The translations under genes and the position numbers were made by a program. The notes beneath the pieces were generated by a model, which worked only from the letters and a program-made list of their open reading frames with translations, searched no databases and was not told where the DNA came from. Positions 15,619-23,013 of a stretch of DNA of 44,093 bases are shown here, piece after piece. How positions within the stretch are numbered: position 1 is the first letter of the stretch; each line of letters begins with the position of its first letter. This DNA is from Agromyces sp. NDB4Y10 (lineage in GTDB: Bacteria; Actinomycetota; Actinomycetes; Actinomycetales; Microbacteriaceae). The DNA is taken from contig NZ_LQGY01000058.1 of NCBI RefSeq assembly GCF_001620055.1, positions 1 to 44,093 on the forward strand. Reading direction: 5' to 3'.

Positions 15619-15677
15619 GCCACCATCATCCACCGCCCGATGGCGCCCGCGGCATCCGTCACCGACCTTCGGCCCGC

Positions 15678-16343
15678 TCAACTCCCCCAGAACGGCCCGG
15701 TGAGCCCGACGCTCGCGAAGTACTCCCGCGCCTCGGCCGGCTCACGGCGGCGATAGGGCGAGTCCAGGCGGCCCTCGTACCAGTGCGCGGCGAGCCGCCA
15801 GAGCGTCGGCAGGTCCATGACGTACCCCCGCTCGTTTCCCGTACGCGAGAGCCAGGCATCGACGCAGTCCTCGGAGCAGAAGATGCGCTGGTGCGAACAG
15901 GTGTGCACCACGTCGTCCCACACGTGCGCGACCGGCACCAGGAAGTGCGCGACCTGCGGCGCGTCGGGCTCCTCCGCCCGCGAGACCGTCCAGGCGTGCG
16001 GGCTCCCGCACGCGGGGCAGGTCGTGGCGATGAGCGCGTGCGGCTCGTCGGGCACGAGGTGCGGGATCGCGAACGCATCCCACGCGCAGCCGCCCCACCA
16101 GATGGTGCGTCCGCCCATGACCGAGAACCCGAAGCTGCGGGTCGCGAACGGATGCGCGAGCACGATCCGGTGCTCCTCGTCGAAGACGACATGGCGGGCG
16201 GCCGCCAGGCGTTCGAGGGCGTCGGCGACCTCGGCCTCGCTGAGCGAGGCGTGCGCAGCGAGGGCATCGGCGGCGGGCATCCGCCCGCTTGCGGCGAGTC
16301 CGCGGTAGACAGCGAGGCGGACCGCCTCATCGCGATCGTCCAT
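15678..16343 (-). CDS. Alkylmercury lyase (MerB) family protein
   Basis: The protein has 221 residues from ATG 16343. The N-terminal 65 residues form a winged-helix-like module (MPAADALAAHASLSEAEVAD) as in MerB. The lyase core follows with GGCAWDAFAIP, where C86 and D89 match MerB Cys96 and Asp99, and with HTCSHQRIFCSEDC, which aligns to the MerB second Cys region. In a simple alignment C149 falls on MerB Cys158 and Ser150 on the catalytic Cys159, so true C-Hg cleavage is uncertain. No merA, merR or merT is nearby. A different substrate or a regulatory or metal-binding role is possible. Confidence 0.75.
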   Translation of the reverse strand: MDDRDEAVRLAVYRGLAASGRMPAADALAAHASLSEAEVADALERLAAARHVVFDEEHRIVLAHPFATRSFGFSVMGGRTIWWGGCAWDAFAIPHLVPDEPHALIATTCPACGSPHAWTVSRAEEPDAPQVAHFLVPVAHVWDDVVHTCSHQRIFCSEDCVDAWLSRTGNERGYVMDLPTLWRLAAHWYEGRLDSPYRRREPAEAREYFASVGLTGPFWGS

Positions 16344-16447
16344 GGGTGAAGTCTCCTCCCGCGCAGGGCACGACGCCAGTGCCGGCGTCGGCGCACCCGT
16401 CACGCCGGGTCGTCGCAGCCGGGCGTCCCACCCCGCCGGACGCCCGG

Positions 16448-16580
16448 TAGACTCGGCCCGTCCAGGCGCTCCGATGCGCCGGTGCTCGGAAAAGGGGCAC
16501 GAAGCGACGCAGCCGTCCCGGCTCCTCGCGAGACACATACGGAACCCCTCCCCGTCCGTCATGTCTCGAGAGGCTTCGCC
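16448..16580 (+). promoter_or_regulatory. Promoter and structured 5' leader of the ThDP enzyme gene
   Basis: A TAGACT -10 box (16448-16453) precedes a leader of about 120 bases. Hairpins visible in it are GGCGC/GCGCC near 16466-16481, AGCCG/CGGCT near 16511-16523, and a two-part stem next to the start codon: CGAGACA (16529-16535) with TGTCTCG (16562-16568), and ACGGA (16539-16543) with TCCGT (16555-16559). The last stem touches the GAGAGG ribosome site. It matches no riboswitch class that I can recognise. Confidence 0.5.
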
Positions 16581-18239
16581 ATGCCCACCGTCTCCGCGCA
16601 CGTCGCCCGCACCCTCGCCGCCCACGTCGACCACGTCTTCGGGGTGATGGGCAACGGCAACGCCTACTTCCTCGATGCGCTCGAGCGCGAGACGGATGCC
16701 GCGTTCGTCGCCGTCCGCCACGAGGTCGGCGGGGTCGTCGCCGCCGACGCGCACTTCCGGGCGTCGGGCCGGCTGGCCGCGGCGACCGCGACGTACGGCG
16801 CCGGGTTCACCAACACGCTCACGGGCCTCGCGGAGGCCGTCCAGGCGGGAGTCCCGCTCGTGCTCGTCGTCGGCGACGAACCCACCTCGGGTCCGCGGCC
16901 GTGGGGCGTCGACCAGATCGCGCTCGCATCGGCGGTGGGCGCGCGCACCTACACGGTGGGGCGAACGGATGCCGCAGCGACGACGGTGATCGCGATCGAG
17001 CACGCCCTGTCGTACCGGGTGCCGACGGTGCTCGCGATCCCCTACGACGTCGCGTCGTTCGAGGCGGGCGATGTGCCGCCCACCGTGCCGCTCCGGCTGC
17101 CGGCGCCGCTCGAGCCGGCGGGCGACTTCGGCGCGACGGCGATCCGTCGCCTGGCGGAGCGGCTCGCGATCGCGGAGCGGCCCCTCCTGCTCGCCGGCCG
17201 CGGCGCGTGGCTCGCCGGTGCCGGTGCGGCGCTGGGCGAGCTCGCCGCGGCGACGGGCGCGCTGACGGCGACCACGGCGCTCGGGCGCGGCATCTTCCCC
17301 GACGCGCGCTTCGACCTCGGGGTGGCGGGCGGCTTCGGCGCCGAGGGCGCGATGGAGCTCGTGCGGGAGGCCGACGTCGCGGTCGTGTTCGGCGCGTCGC
17401 TCAACCAGTTCACGATGCGGTTCGGCGAGCTGTTCGCTCCGGGTGCGCACGTGACGCAGGTCGACACGGCGCCCACGGCGACGCATCCGCACGTCGGTGC
17501 GTACGTCCGCGGCGATGCGGCGCTCGTGGCGCGGGCCCTCGTCGCCGAGCTCGGTGCGACCGGGACGTCGCGACCCGACGGCGGATGGCGCGAACGCGTC
17601 GACGTCGCGGCATCCGTTCGGCACGACCCGGGCACGGGCACCGCCGAGGATGGCCGGCTCGACCCGCGGTCGGTCGCTGCGCGGCTGGCCGAACTGCTGC
17701 CGGAGGACCGCGTGGTCGTCTCGGACGGCGGGCACTTCATCGGCTGGGCGAACATGTACTGGCCCGTCGCCTCGCCCGACCGGATGATCATGGTCGGCAC
17801 CGCGTTCCAGTCGATCGGACTCGGCTTCCCGAGCGTGCCGGGCGCTGCGGCGGCGCGGCCCGACGCGACGGTCGTGCTCACGACGGGCGACGGCGGCGGC
17901 CTCATGGCGCTCGCCGATCTCGAGTCGGCGGTGCGCACCGCGGGCGGGCGCGGCATCGCCGTCGTGTGGAACGATGCCGTCTACGGGGCCGAGGTGCACG
18001 TCTACGGCGCGAAGGGCCTCGCACCCGAGCCGATGCGGATCCCCCAGGCCGACTTCGCGGGACTCGCCGCGGCGGTCGGCGCGGAGGCCGTCGTGGTGCG
18101 TGAGCTCGCCGACCTCGATCGGCTCGCCGAGTGGGCGGCGGAGCCCGTCGGCGAGCGCCGGTTCCTGCTGCTCGACTGCCGGGTCTCCGACCGGGTCGTC
18201 GCGCCGTACCAGCGGGAGATCCTGCACGCGAACCGCTGA
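16581..18239 (+). CDS. Thiamine-diphosphate-dependent enzyme, acetolactate-synthase-like
   Basis: The protein has 552 residues from ATG 16581 (GAGAGG upstream). It has the three-domain ThDP fold: a PYR domain with GVMGNGNAYFLDAL and the catalytic Glu (E48 in VRHEVGG), a middle domain around 190-330, and a PP domain with GDGGG (from about 435) and WND (about 461-463) forming the ThDP/metal motif. It differs clearly from canonical IlvB, and there is no regulatory subunit or ilvC nearby, so branched-chain synthesis is unlikely. A decarboxylase or carboligase on an unknown 2-oxoacid is the best guess. The structured leader suggests post-transcriptional control. Confidence 0.82.
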   Translation: MPTVSAHVARTLAAHVDHVFGVMGNGNAYFLDALERETDAAFVAVRHEVGGVVAADAHFRASGRLAAATATYGAGFTNTLTGLAEAVQAGVPLVLVVGDEPTSGPRPWGVDQIALASAVGARTYTVGRTDAAATTVIAIEHALSYRVPTVLAIPYDVASFEAGDVPPTVPLRLPAPLEPAGDFGATAIRRLAERLAIAERPLLLAGRGAWLAGAGAALGELAAATGALTATTALGRGIFPDARFDLGVAGGFGAEGAMELVREADVAVVFGASLNQFTMRFGELFAPGAHVTQVDTAPTATHPHVGAYVRGDAALVARALVAELGATGTSRPDGGWRERVDVAASVRHDPGTGTAEDGRLDPRSVAARLAELLPEDRVVVSDGGHFIGWANMYWPVASPDRMIMVGTAFQSIGLGFPSVPGAAAARPDATVVLTTGDGGGLMALADLESAVRTAGGRGIAVVWNDAVYGAEVHVYGAKGLAPEPMRIPQADFAGLAAAVGAEAVVVRELADLDRLAEWAAEPVGERRFLLLDCRVSDRVVAPYQREILHANR

Positions 18240-18323
18240 GGGCGGGAGCACCTCGACCCCGCCTCGCACCGTCGGCGGCGGCGTCGGGGATGAGCGGGCC
18301 GCGGCATCCGTACGATGGGGCGG

Positions 18324-18566
18324 GTGACCGCCCCCGAACCGACGCCGGACATCGAACCCGGCCTGTACGAGCACTACAAGGGCCCCCGCTACGAGGTGCT
18401 GACCACCGCCCGGCACAGCGAGACGGAGGAATGGCTGGTGGTGTACCGCCAGCTGTCCGGCGACCGCGGGACCTGGGTGCGGCCCGCGGCGATGTTCGCC
18501 GAGGCCGTCGTGCACGAGGGGCGCACCGTGCCGAGGTTCCGCCGCATCGCCGAGCCCGACGGCTGA
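18324..18566 (+). CDS. DUF1653 family protein
   Basis: The protein has 80 residues from GTG 18324. It carries the DUF1653 core: GLYEHYKGPRYEVLTTARHS, ETEEWLVVYRQLSG, WVRPAAMFAEAV, and RFRRI at the end. The family is small and of unknown function. A TACGAT -10 box (18311-18316) ends seven bases before GTG, pointing to a leaderless transcript; ATG 18315 overlaps that box and is unlikely. Its stop lies ten bases from the end of the convergent ZIP transporter gene. Confidence 0.82.
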   Translation: MTAPEPTPDIEPGLYEHYKGPRYEVLTTARHSETEEWLVVYRQLSGDRGTWVRPAAMFAEAVVHEGRTVPRFRRIAEPDG

Positions 18567-18576
18567 TCGTCGGCGG

Positions 18577-19371
18577 TCAGGCCAGCGACAGCACGAACGA
18601 CAGCACGAACCCCGCGGCCGTGCTCATCGCCACCGCAGGGCCCCCGTGCTCGTACGCCTCGGGCATGATCGTGTCGGCGAGCGAGGCGATGACGGCGCCG
18701 GCGGCGAATGCGAGCGGCAGCGAGACGGTCTCCGGGTCCGAGTTCGCGAGCGGCCCGGCACCGACGACCACCGCGATCACGAGGAGCACCGCGCAGCCCG
18801 TCCAGAGGCTCAGGATGGAGGCGGTCGAGCGCCCCTGCGACCGCATCGACGACGCGCCGACGAGTGCCTCCGGCAGGTTCGAGACGAAGATCGCCGCGAG
18901 CAGCGCGAGCCCCCCGGAGCCGGCGGCGCCCAAGGAGACGCCGAGGGCCAGGTTCTCCGGCACCCCGTCAAGGGTCACCGCGGCGAGGAGCGCGAGGCCG
19001 GCCGTGCCGCGGGTCGACGCCGACGTGGGCGGACGGTCGGACGCCGCGGCATCCGTGTCGAGCTTCACGCTGCCCTCGACTTCGGCGGTCGGCTTCGCCC
19101 GCCGCGTCGGCTGCGCCCAGCGGTCGAGCAGCGCGCTCAACCCGGTGAAGACGACGGCGCCGACGAAGAGGCCGATCGCGGCGCGCACGATGCCACCCTG
19201 CTCGTAGGCGTCCTCGAAGAGCTCGAAGGCGAGCGCGGTGATGAGGGCGCCTGCCGCGAACGACAGCAGCATGGCCAGCAGGCGCTTCGGGAACGCGACG
19301 CGCACGCCGAGGAACGCGCCCAGCAGCAGTGCGCTGGACGCGACCGCGCCGAACAGGAGCGCCGTGCCCAC
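18577..19371 (-). CDS. ZIP-family metal transporter
   Basis: The protein has 264 residues from GTG 19371, whose translation begins MGTALLFGAVASSALLLGAF. It has eight hydrophobic segments with a variable acidic loop (about 115-150). The ZIP signature region in TM4-TM5 is visible: LDGVPENLALGVSLG and IFVSNLPEALVGASSM, whose N/P/E residues replace the usual H-NxP/HE-type ligands in this branch. The family moves Zn or other divalent cations; its direction and metal here are unproven. CATACT read on the minus strand ends six bases before the GTG, so this start may also be leaderless. No Met start fits as well. Confidence 0.82.
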   Translation of the reverse strand: MGTALLFGAVASSALLLGAFLGVRVAFPKRLLAMLLSFAAGALITALAFELFEDAYEQGGIVRAAIGLFVGAVVFTGLSALLDRWAQPTRRAKPTAEVEGSVKLDTDAAASDRPPTSASTRGTAGLALLAAVTLDGVPENLALGVSLGAAGSGGLALLAAIFVSNLPEALVGASSMRSQGRSTASILSLWTGCAVLLVIAVVVGAGPLANSDPETVSLPLAFAAGAVIASLADTIMPEAYEHGGPAVAMSTAAGFVLSFVLSLA

Positions 19372-19473
19372 GGGCTCAGTATGGAGCGCCGCCCCGACGG
19401 CGCGGAAGGTGGTTGACGACGGCGGCTCGGAGGGCCCGCGCCGTCCGGCGTGGGGCACGGACGGCGGGGCGGC

Positions 19474-20334
19474 TCAACGCTCGACGCGCTCTCCGTCGGC
19501 TCCCCCGAACTCCTCGCCGAGGCCCTCGTCGCCGCCTCGCGCGTTCAGCACCTCGATGCCGTCGACGTTGTCGACCTCGACCGAAACCGGCAGCTCCGGC
19601 ATCATCGGCTCGGCGAACGGCGGCTCCGGGATGTCGAGGACGGGCGGCGGCTCGATGCGGGCGCCGGTGCTCACGGCGAGCTCCGCGACGGCGCGTTCGA
19701 GCGCCGCGATACGCGCCGCCTGCTGGGCGATCAGGGTCTGGTTGTGCGCCACGATCGGCAGCACGCCGTAGTTGAATCGGCGCACGACGCCGGGGTCGGT
19801 CTCGACCGACGCCCCGGAGAACAGGCCGGCCCAGATGTTGTTCATGCGCGTCCGGTCGCTGTCGCTGAACATGTCATCCTCCACCATCAGGATCGCGGGC
19901 GCGGCTGAGGAGATGGCGGGGCGGATGAGCCCCATCGGGTCCTCGACCCGGCCCGAGAAGATCGAGTCGACGCTTCGGCCGAGCGTCGTGTGCGCATGGG
20001 CACCGGCCCATGCGGTGCCGGGCGAGTCGCCCGCACCGGCGACGTGGGCGAGCGTGTCGCCCGGTCGCACCCGCGTCCCCACCGAGACCGCGATGCCGCG
20101 CACGTGCGCCCAGCCCGCGAAGCGGCCTTCGTCGAGCTCGACGACGACGCAGCGGCCGAGCACGGATGATCGCGGCAGGCTCGCGACGCGACCCGGGAGG
20201 TAGGCCGGGATGGGCGTGCCGGCGCCGTGGATGAAGTCCTTGCCGCGGTGCCCCTGCGGCCCGTAGAACTGCGAGTTCGGCAGGATGCCGAAGGCGCCGC
20301 CGGGCGCTCGATAGAAGTCCTGCCACTCGGCCAT
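19474..20334 (-). CDS. M23-type peptidase resembling a phage endolysin
   Basis: The protein has 286 residues and no signal peptide or membrane segment. Zn-site motifs are H29-x3-D33 in GHRGKDFIHGAGTPI and H113-x-H115 in AGAHAHTTLG, with H77 in GWAHVRG. The C-terminal half is not a usual secreted M23 protein. It has DSDRTRMNNIWAGLFSG, a helix with LPIVAHNQTLIAQQAARIAA, then an acidic Pro/Glu-rich tail. This C-terminal pattern is common in lysins and tail proteins of actinophages. No other phage gene is nearby, so it looks like an isolated, possibly domesticated, phage gene. Confidence 0.78.
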   Translation of the reverse strand: MAEWQDFYRAPGGAFGILPNSQFYGPQGHRGKDFIHGAGTPIPAYLPGRVASLPRSSVLGRCVVVELDEGRFAGWAHVRGIAVSVGTRVRPGDTLAHVAGAGDSPGTAWAGAHAHTTLGRSVDSIFSGRVEDPMGLIRPAISSAAPAILMVEDDMFSDSDRTRMNNIWAGLFSGASVETDPGVVRRFNYGVLPIVAHNQTLIAQQAARIAALERAVAELAVSTGARIEPPPVLDIPEPPFAEPMMPELPVSVEVDNVDGIEVLNARGGDEGLGEEFGGADGERVER

Positions 20335-20413
20335 CGCGTCCCCCCGATGTCGCGACGCATGCCGACCCTGTCGGTCGCGGCATCAGACTAGAGGATTCCT
20401 CACCTCACGTCGT

Positions 20414-20431
20414 CCCCCGAGCGGGGGCTTT
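20414..20431. terminator. Hairpin terminator
   Basis: CCCCC-GAGC-GGGGG (20414-20427) is followed by CTTT on the plus strand. It lies 24 bases past the stop of the minus-strand lyase gene (20455) and could stop transcription from either side. Confidence 0.55.
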
Positions 20432-20454
20432 CGGTGCAGACGACGACGTCGTGC

Positions 20455-21414
20455 TCAGTCCGCGTATGCGGACGTCGCCGGAGCGACCGCCAGGTCGAGC
20501 CCGAACGACTCCGCCGCATCGCACACGCCGCGGGCCCGCGCGAGGCGCGGCAGGTCGCTGCCGTCGCGGATGCCGGACCGCTCGATGGTCTCGAGCACGC
20601 CCAGCGCCCACGCGATCTCGGCCGTGGACGGGCTCATCGCCTGGTGCACGGCACCCACCTGCTCCTCGCGGAGGCACAGGCGCCCGGTCAGGCCGACGGA
20701 TGCCGCGTGGCGCGACGCCTCGGCGAGCACCGCCGCGTCGCGGGCGACCGTCGGCCCGTCGACCGGCCCGGGGAGCCCGGCCGCCCGGCTCGTCGACACC
20801 AGCCGCGACCGCGCGTACAGCAGGGCCATGGGGTCGTCGGCGGCGCCCGTGTCGAGCCGGAAGTCGCCGCTGCCGAACGCGAGGCGGGTCACGCCGGGGG
20901 CCGACGCGATCTCCAGCGCCGATTCGACGCCGAGCGCGCTCTCCACGAGCGCGACGAGGGGCAGGGATGCCGCTCCCCCGAGCCCGTCGAGCGTGCGTCG
21001 CACGTGCCCCGCCGCCTCGACCTTGGCGAGCACGACGCCCGCGGCGAGGTCGCGGCCGCGCAGGAGCGCGACATCCGCTCGCCACTCGTCGGATGCCGCG
21101 TCGGCGATGCGCACCCACGGCCGCTCGGCGATGCCGGCGCGGTCGAGCTCGGCGACGGCCGCGGCGAGCGCGCGTCGGGCCTCGCCCTTGCGGTCGGGCG
21201 CGACGCCGTCCTCGAGGTCGACCACGACGACGTCGGCCGACGACGAGCGGATGCGGTCGGCGAGCCGGTCCGCGGTACCGGGCACGAGCAGCCACGAGCG
21301 GGCGATGGCCGGTGCCACCTTCGTCGAGGTGGTGACGGATGCCGCGGCCGGCGCCGCCGGCGCGGGGCGTCCCGCGTCGACGGCGCCGGTCGTGCCGGTG
21401 ACCTGCGTGCTCAC
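20455..21414 (-). CDS. HpcH/HpaI aldolase / citrate lyase beta-like protein
   Basis: The protein has 319 residues from GTG 21414. It has the TIM-barrel family motifs: SWLLVPGTADRLADRI, VVVVDLEDGVAPDRKGEAR (metal-binding region), AGVVLAKVEAAGHVRR with its Glu, VALVESALGVESALEIA, and AFGSGDFRLDTGA. It is related to CitE/malyl-CoA or (S)-citramalyl-CoA lyases. The start overlaps the stop of dctA as GTGA, giving tight translational coupling, so this lyase very likely processes a C4-dicarboxylate taken up by that transporter, after CoA activation elsewhere. A hairpin follows the stop. Confidence 0.87.
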   Translation of the reverse strand: MSTQVTGTTGAVDAGRPAPAAPAAASVTTSTKVAPAIARSWLLVPGTADRLADRIRSSSADVVVVDLEDGVAPDRKGEARRALAAAVAELDRAGIAERPWVRIADAASDEWRADVALLRGRDLAAGVVLAKVEAAGHVRRTLDGLGGAASLPLVALVESALGVESALEIASAPGVTRLAFGSGDFRLDTGAADDPMALLYARSRLVSTSRAAGLPGPVDGPTVARDAAVLAEASRHAASVGLTGRLCLREEQVGAVHQAMSPSTAEIAWALGVLETIERSGIRDGSDLPRLARARGVCDAAESFGLDLAVAPATSAYAD

Positions 21415-22832
21415 CGGCGCGCTCCGGCCTTCTCGGCCTGGAGTTCGCCGACGATCGCGGCGATCGACTCGGTCGACGGACGCTGCTCGCGCTCGACCTC
21501 GGCCTGCTCGTCGGCGGAGAGGTGGTCGTCGACGCTCATGGTCGCCTCGTCGAAGGGTCGCTCCCCTGCGAGCACCGACCGCAGCTGCTCGCGGTCGAGC
21601 TCCCGGGTCCACGTGCCGACGAGGAGGGCGGCCACGGCGTTGCCGGTGAAGTTGGTGAGGGCGCGCGCCTCCGACATGAACCGGTCGATGCCGACGATCA
21701 CGCCGACGCCGTCGACGAGGTCGGGACGGTGCGCCTGGAGTCCGCCCGCGAGCGTCGCGAGGCCAGCGCCGGTGACGCCGGCCGCGCCCTTCGAGGCGAC
21801 CATCATGAACAGCAGCAGGCCGATCTGCTCGCCGAGCGAGAGCGGCGTGCCCATGGCCGACGCGATGAACAGCGACGCCATCGTCAGGTAGATCGCCGTG
21901 CCGTCGAGGTTGAACGAGTACCCGGTCGGGATGGTGATGCCGGCGACCGGCTTGGACACGCCCGCGTGCTCCATCTTCGCGATGAGGCGAGGCAGCACGA
22001 CCTCGCTCGACGAGGTCGAGACGATGAGCAGGTATTCCCGGCCGAGGTACTTCATCATGCGGAAGATCGACACCCGGGCGACGGTCCACAGCAGTGTGCC
22101 GAGCACCACGACGATGAACAGCGCGCAGGTCACGTAGAAGGCGATCATGAGCGTGCCGAGCGAGATGATCGCGGCGACACCGGTGTTGCCGACGACCGCG
22201 GCGATCGCGCCGAACGCCCCGATCGGGGCGACCCACATGATCATGGCGAGGATGCGGAACACGAGCGCCTGGATCTGGCGGATGGCGCCGAGGATCGGCG
22301 TGCCCTTCGCGCCCATCTTCTGCAGGGCGAACCCGACGAGGAGCGCCACGAAGAGCACCTGGAGGATGTTGCCGTCGGTGAGCGACGACAGCATCGAGGT
22401 CGGGATGATGCCGAGGATGAACTCCGTCGTGGTCTTCGCCTCGCCGGTTCCGGCGTCGTACGAGGCGCCCGCGATGTTGAGGCCCTCGCCCGGGTGCACC
22501 AGGTTGCCGACGACGAGTCCGATGCCGAGCGCGAACGTCGACATGAGCATGAAGTAGAGCAGGGCGAGCCCGCCGACCTTGCCGACGGTCGCCGCCTTCG
22601 CGATCGAGCCGACGCCGAGCACGATGGTGCAGAAGATGATCGGGGCGATCATCATCTTGATGAGCAGCACGAACGCCTCGCCGATGGGCTTCAGGCCGAC
22701 GGCGAACTCGGGGGCCGCGAGGCCGACGACGGCGCCGGCGACGACCGCCGCGATCACCGCGATGTAGAGGTAGTGCGACGGGTCGATCCTCCGCTTGGGC
22801 TTCGAGCCGTCGACGCGAGACTGGAGCGCCAT
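21411..22832 (-). CDS. dctA: C4-dicarboxylate/cation symporter DctA
   Basis: The protein has 473 residues from ATG 22832. It has the dicarboxylate/amino acid:cation symporter (DAACS) fold. The Ser-rich hairpin STSSSEVVLPRLI, the GYSFNLDGTAIYLTMA motif, ASKGAAGVTGAGLATLA in HP2 and the GIDRFMSEARALTNFTGN motif are all present. The C-terminal tail is acidic. It is a secondary importer of succinate, fumarate or malate in the plasma membrane. It is divergent from a CitA/DcuS-type two-component system that probably induces it, and it is coupled to the downstream lyase by a four-base overlap. Confidence 0.94.
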   Translation of the reverse strand: MALQSRVDGSKPKRRIDPSHYLYIAVIAAVVAGAVVGLAAPEFAVGLKPIGEAFVLLIKMMIAPIIFCTIVLGVGSIAKAATVGKVGGLALLYFMLMSTFALGIGLVVGNLVHPGEGLNIAGASYDAGTGEAKTTTEFILGIIPTSMLSSLTDGNILQVLFVALLVGFALQKMGAKGTPILGAIRQIQALVFRILAMIMWVAPIGAFGAIAAVVGNTGVAAIISLGTLMIAFYVTCALFIVVVLGTLLWTVARVSIFRMMKYLGREYLLIVSTSSSEVVLPRLIAKMEHAGVSKPVAGITIPTGYSFNLDGTAIYLTMASLFIASAMGTPLSLGEQIGLLLFMMVASKGAAGVTGAGLATLAGGLQAHRPDLVDGVGVIVGIDRFMSEARALTNFTGNAVAALLVGTWTRELDREQLRSVLAGERPFDEATMSVDDHLSADEQAEVEREQRPSTESIAAIVGELQAEKAGARR

Positions 22833-23013
22833 TGCCGTCCCTGCCTTCCTTGGTCGGTCGTCGCCGGGGGCGACGAGTCGGGGTGTCGGGCCAGCATGCG
22901 CGAGCGGATGCCGCGCCATCCGCTTGTGTTCATACTGTTCGCGGTCGACGCGGCCCCGGCCGCCGCCGACGGTCGTAGGGTGAGACCGACGACGGCGTTG
23001 CGAGGAGGACACG
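22833..23013. promoter_or_regulatory. Divergent control region dctA / dctSR with imperfect palindrome
   Basis: This spacer holds AGCGGATG (22903-22910) and CATCCGCT (22917-22924) around a six-base centre, a variant of the GGATGCC palindrome seen elsewhere. Because both flanking genes start here, the palindrome may be a regulator site and not a terminator. GAGGAGG precedes the kinase start. Confidence 0.4.

Noticed and set aside
16448..16580. TPP riboswitch before the ThDP gene
   Set aside because: The conserved CUGAGA and pyrophosphate-helix elements are missing.
16581..18239. Annotation as ilvB
   Set aside because: No ilvN or ilvC nearby and a divergent sequence; only membership of the ThDP family is supported.
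16344..18515. Long upstream extension of the MerB-like frame across the ThDP gene
   Set aside because: The real ATG at 16343 has a ribosome site and family N-terminus; the extension runs antisense to the ThDP enzyme.
19474..20334. Prophage remnant
   Set aside because: Only one phage-like gene is present; the neighbours are chromosomal genes.
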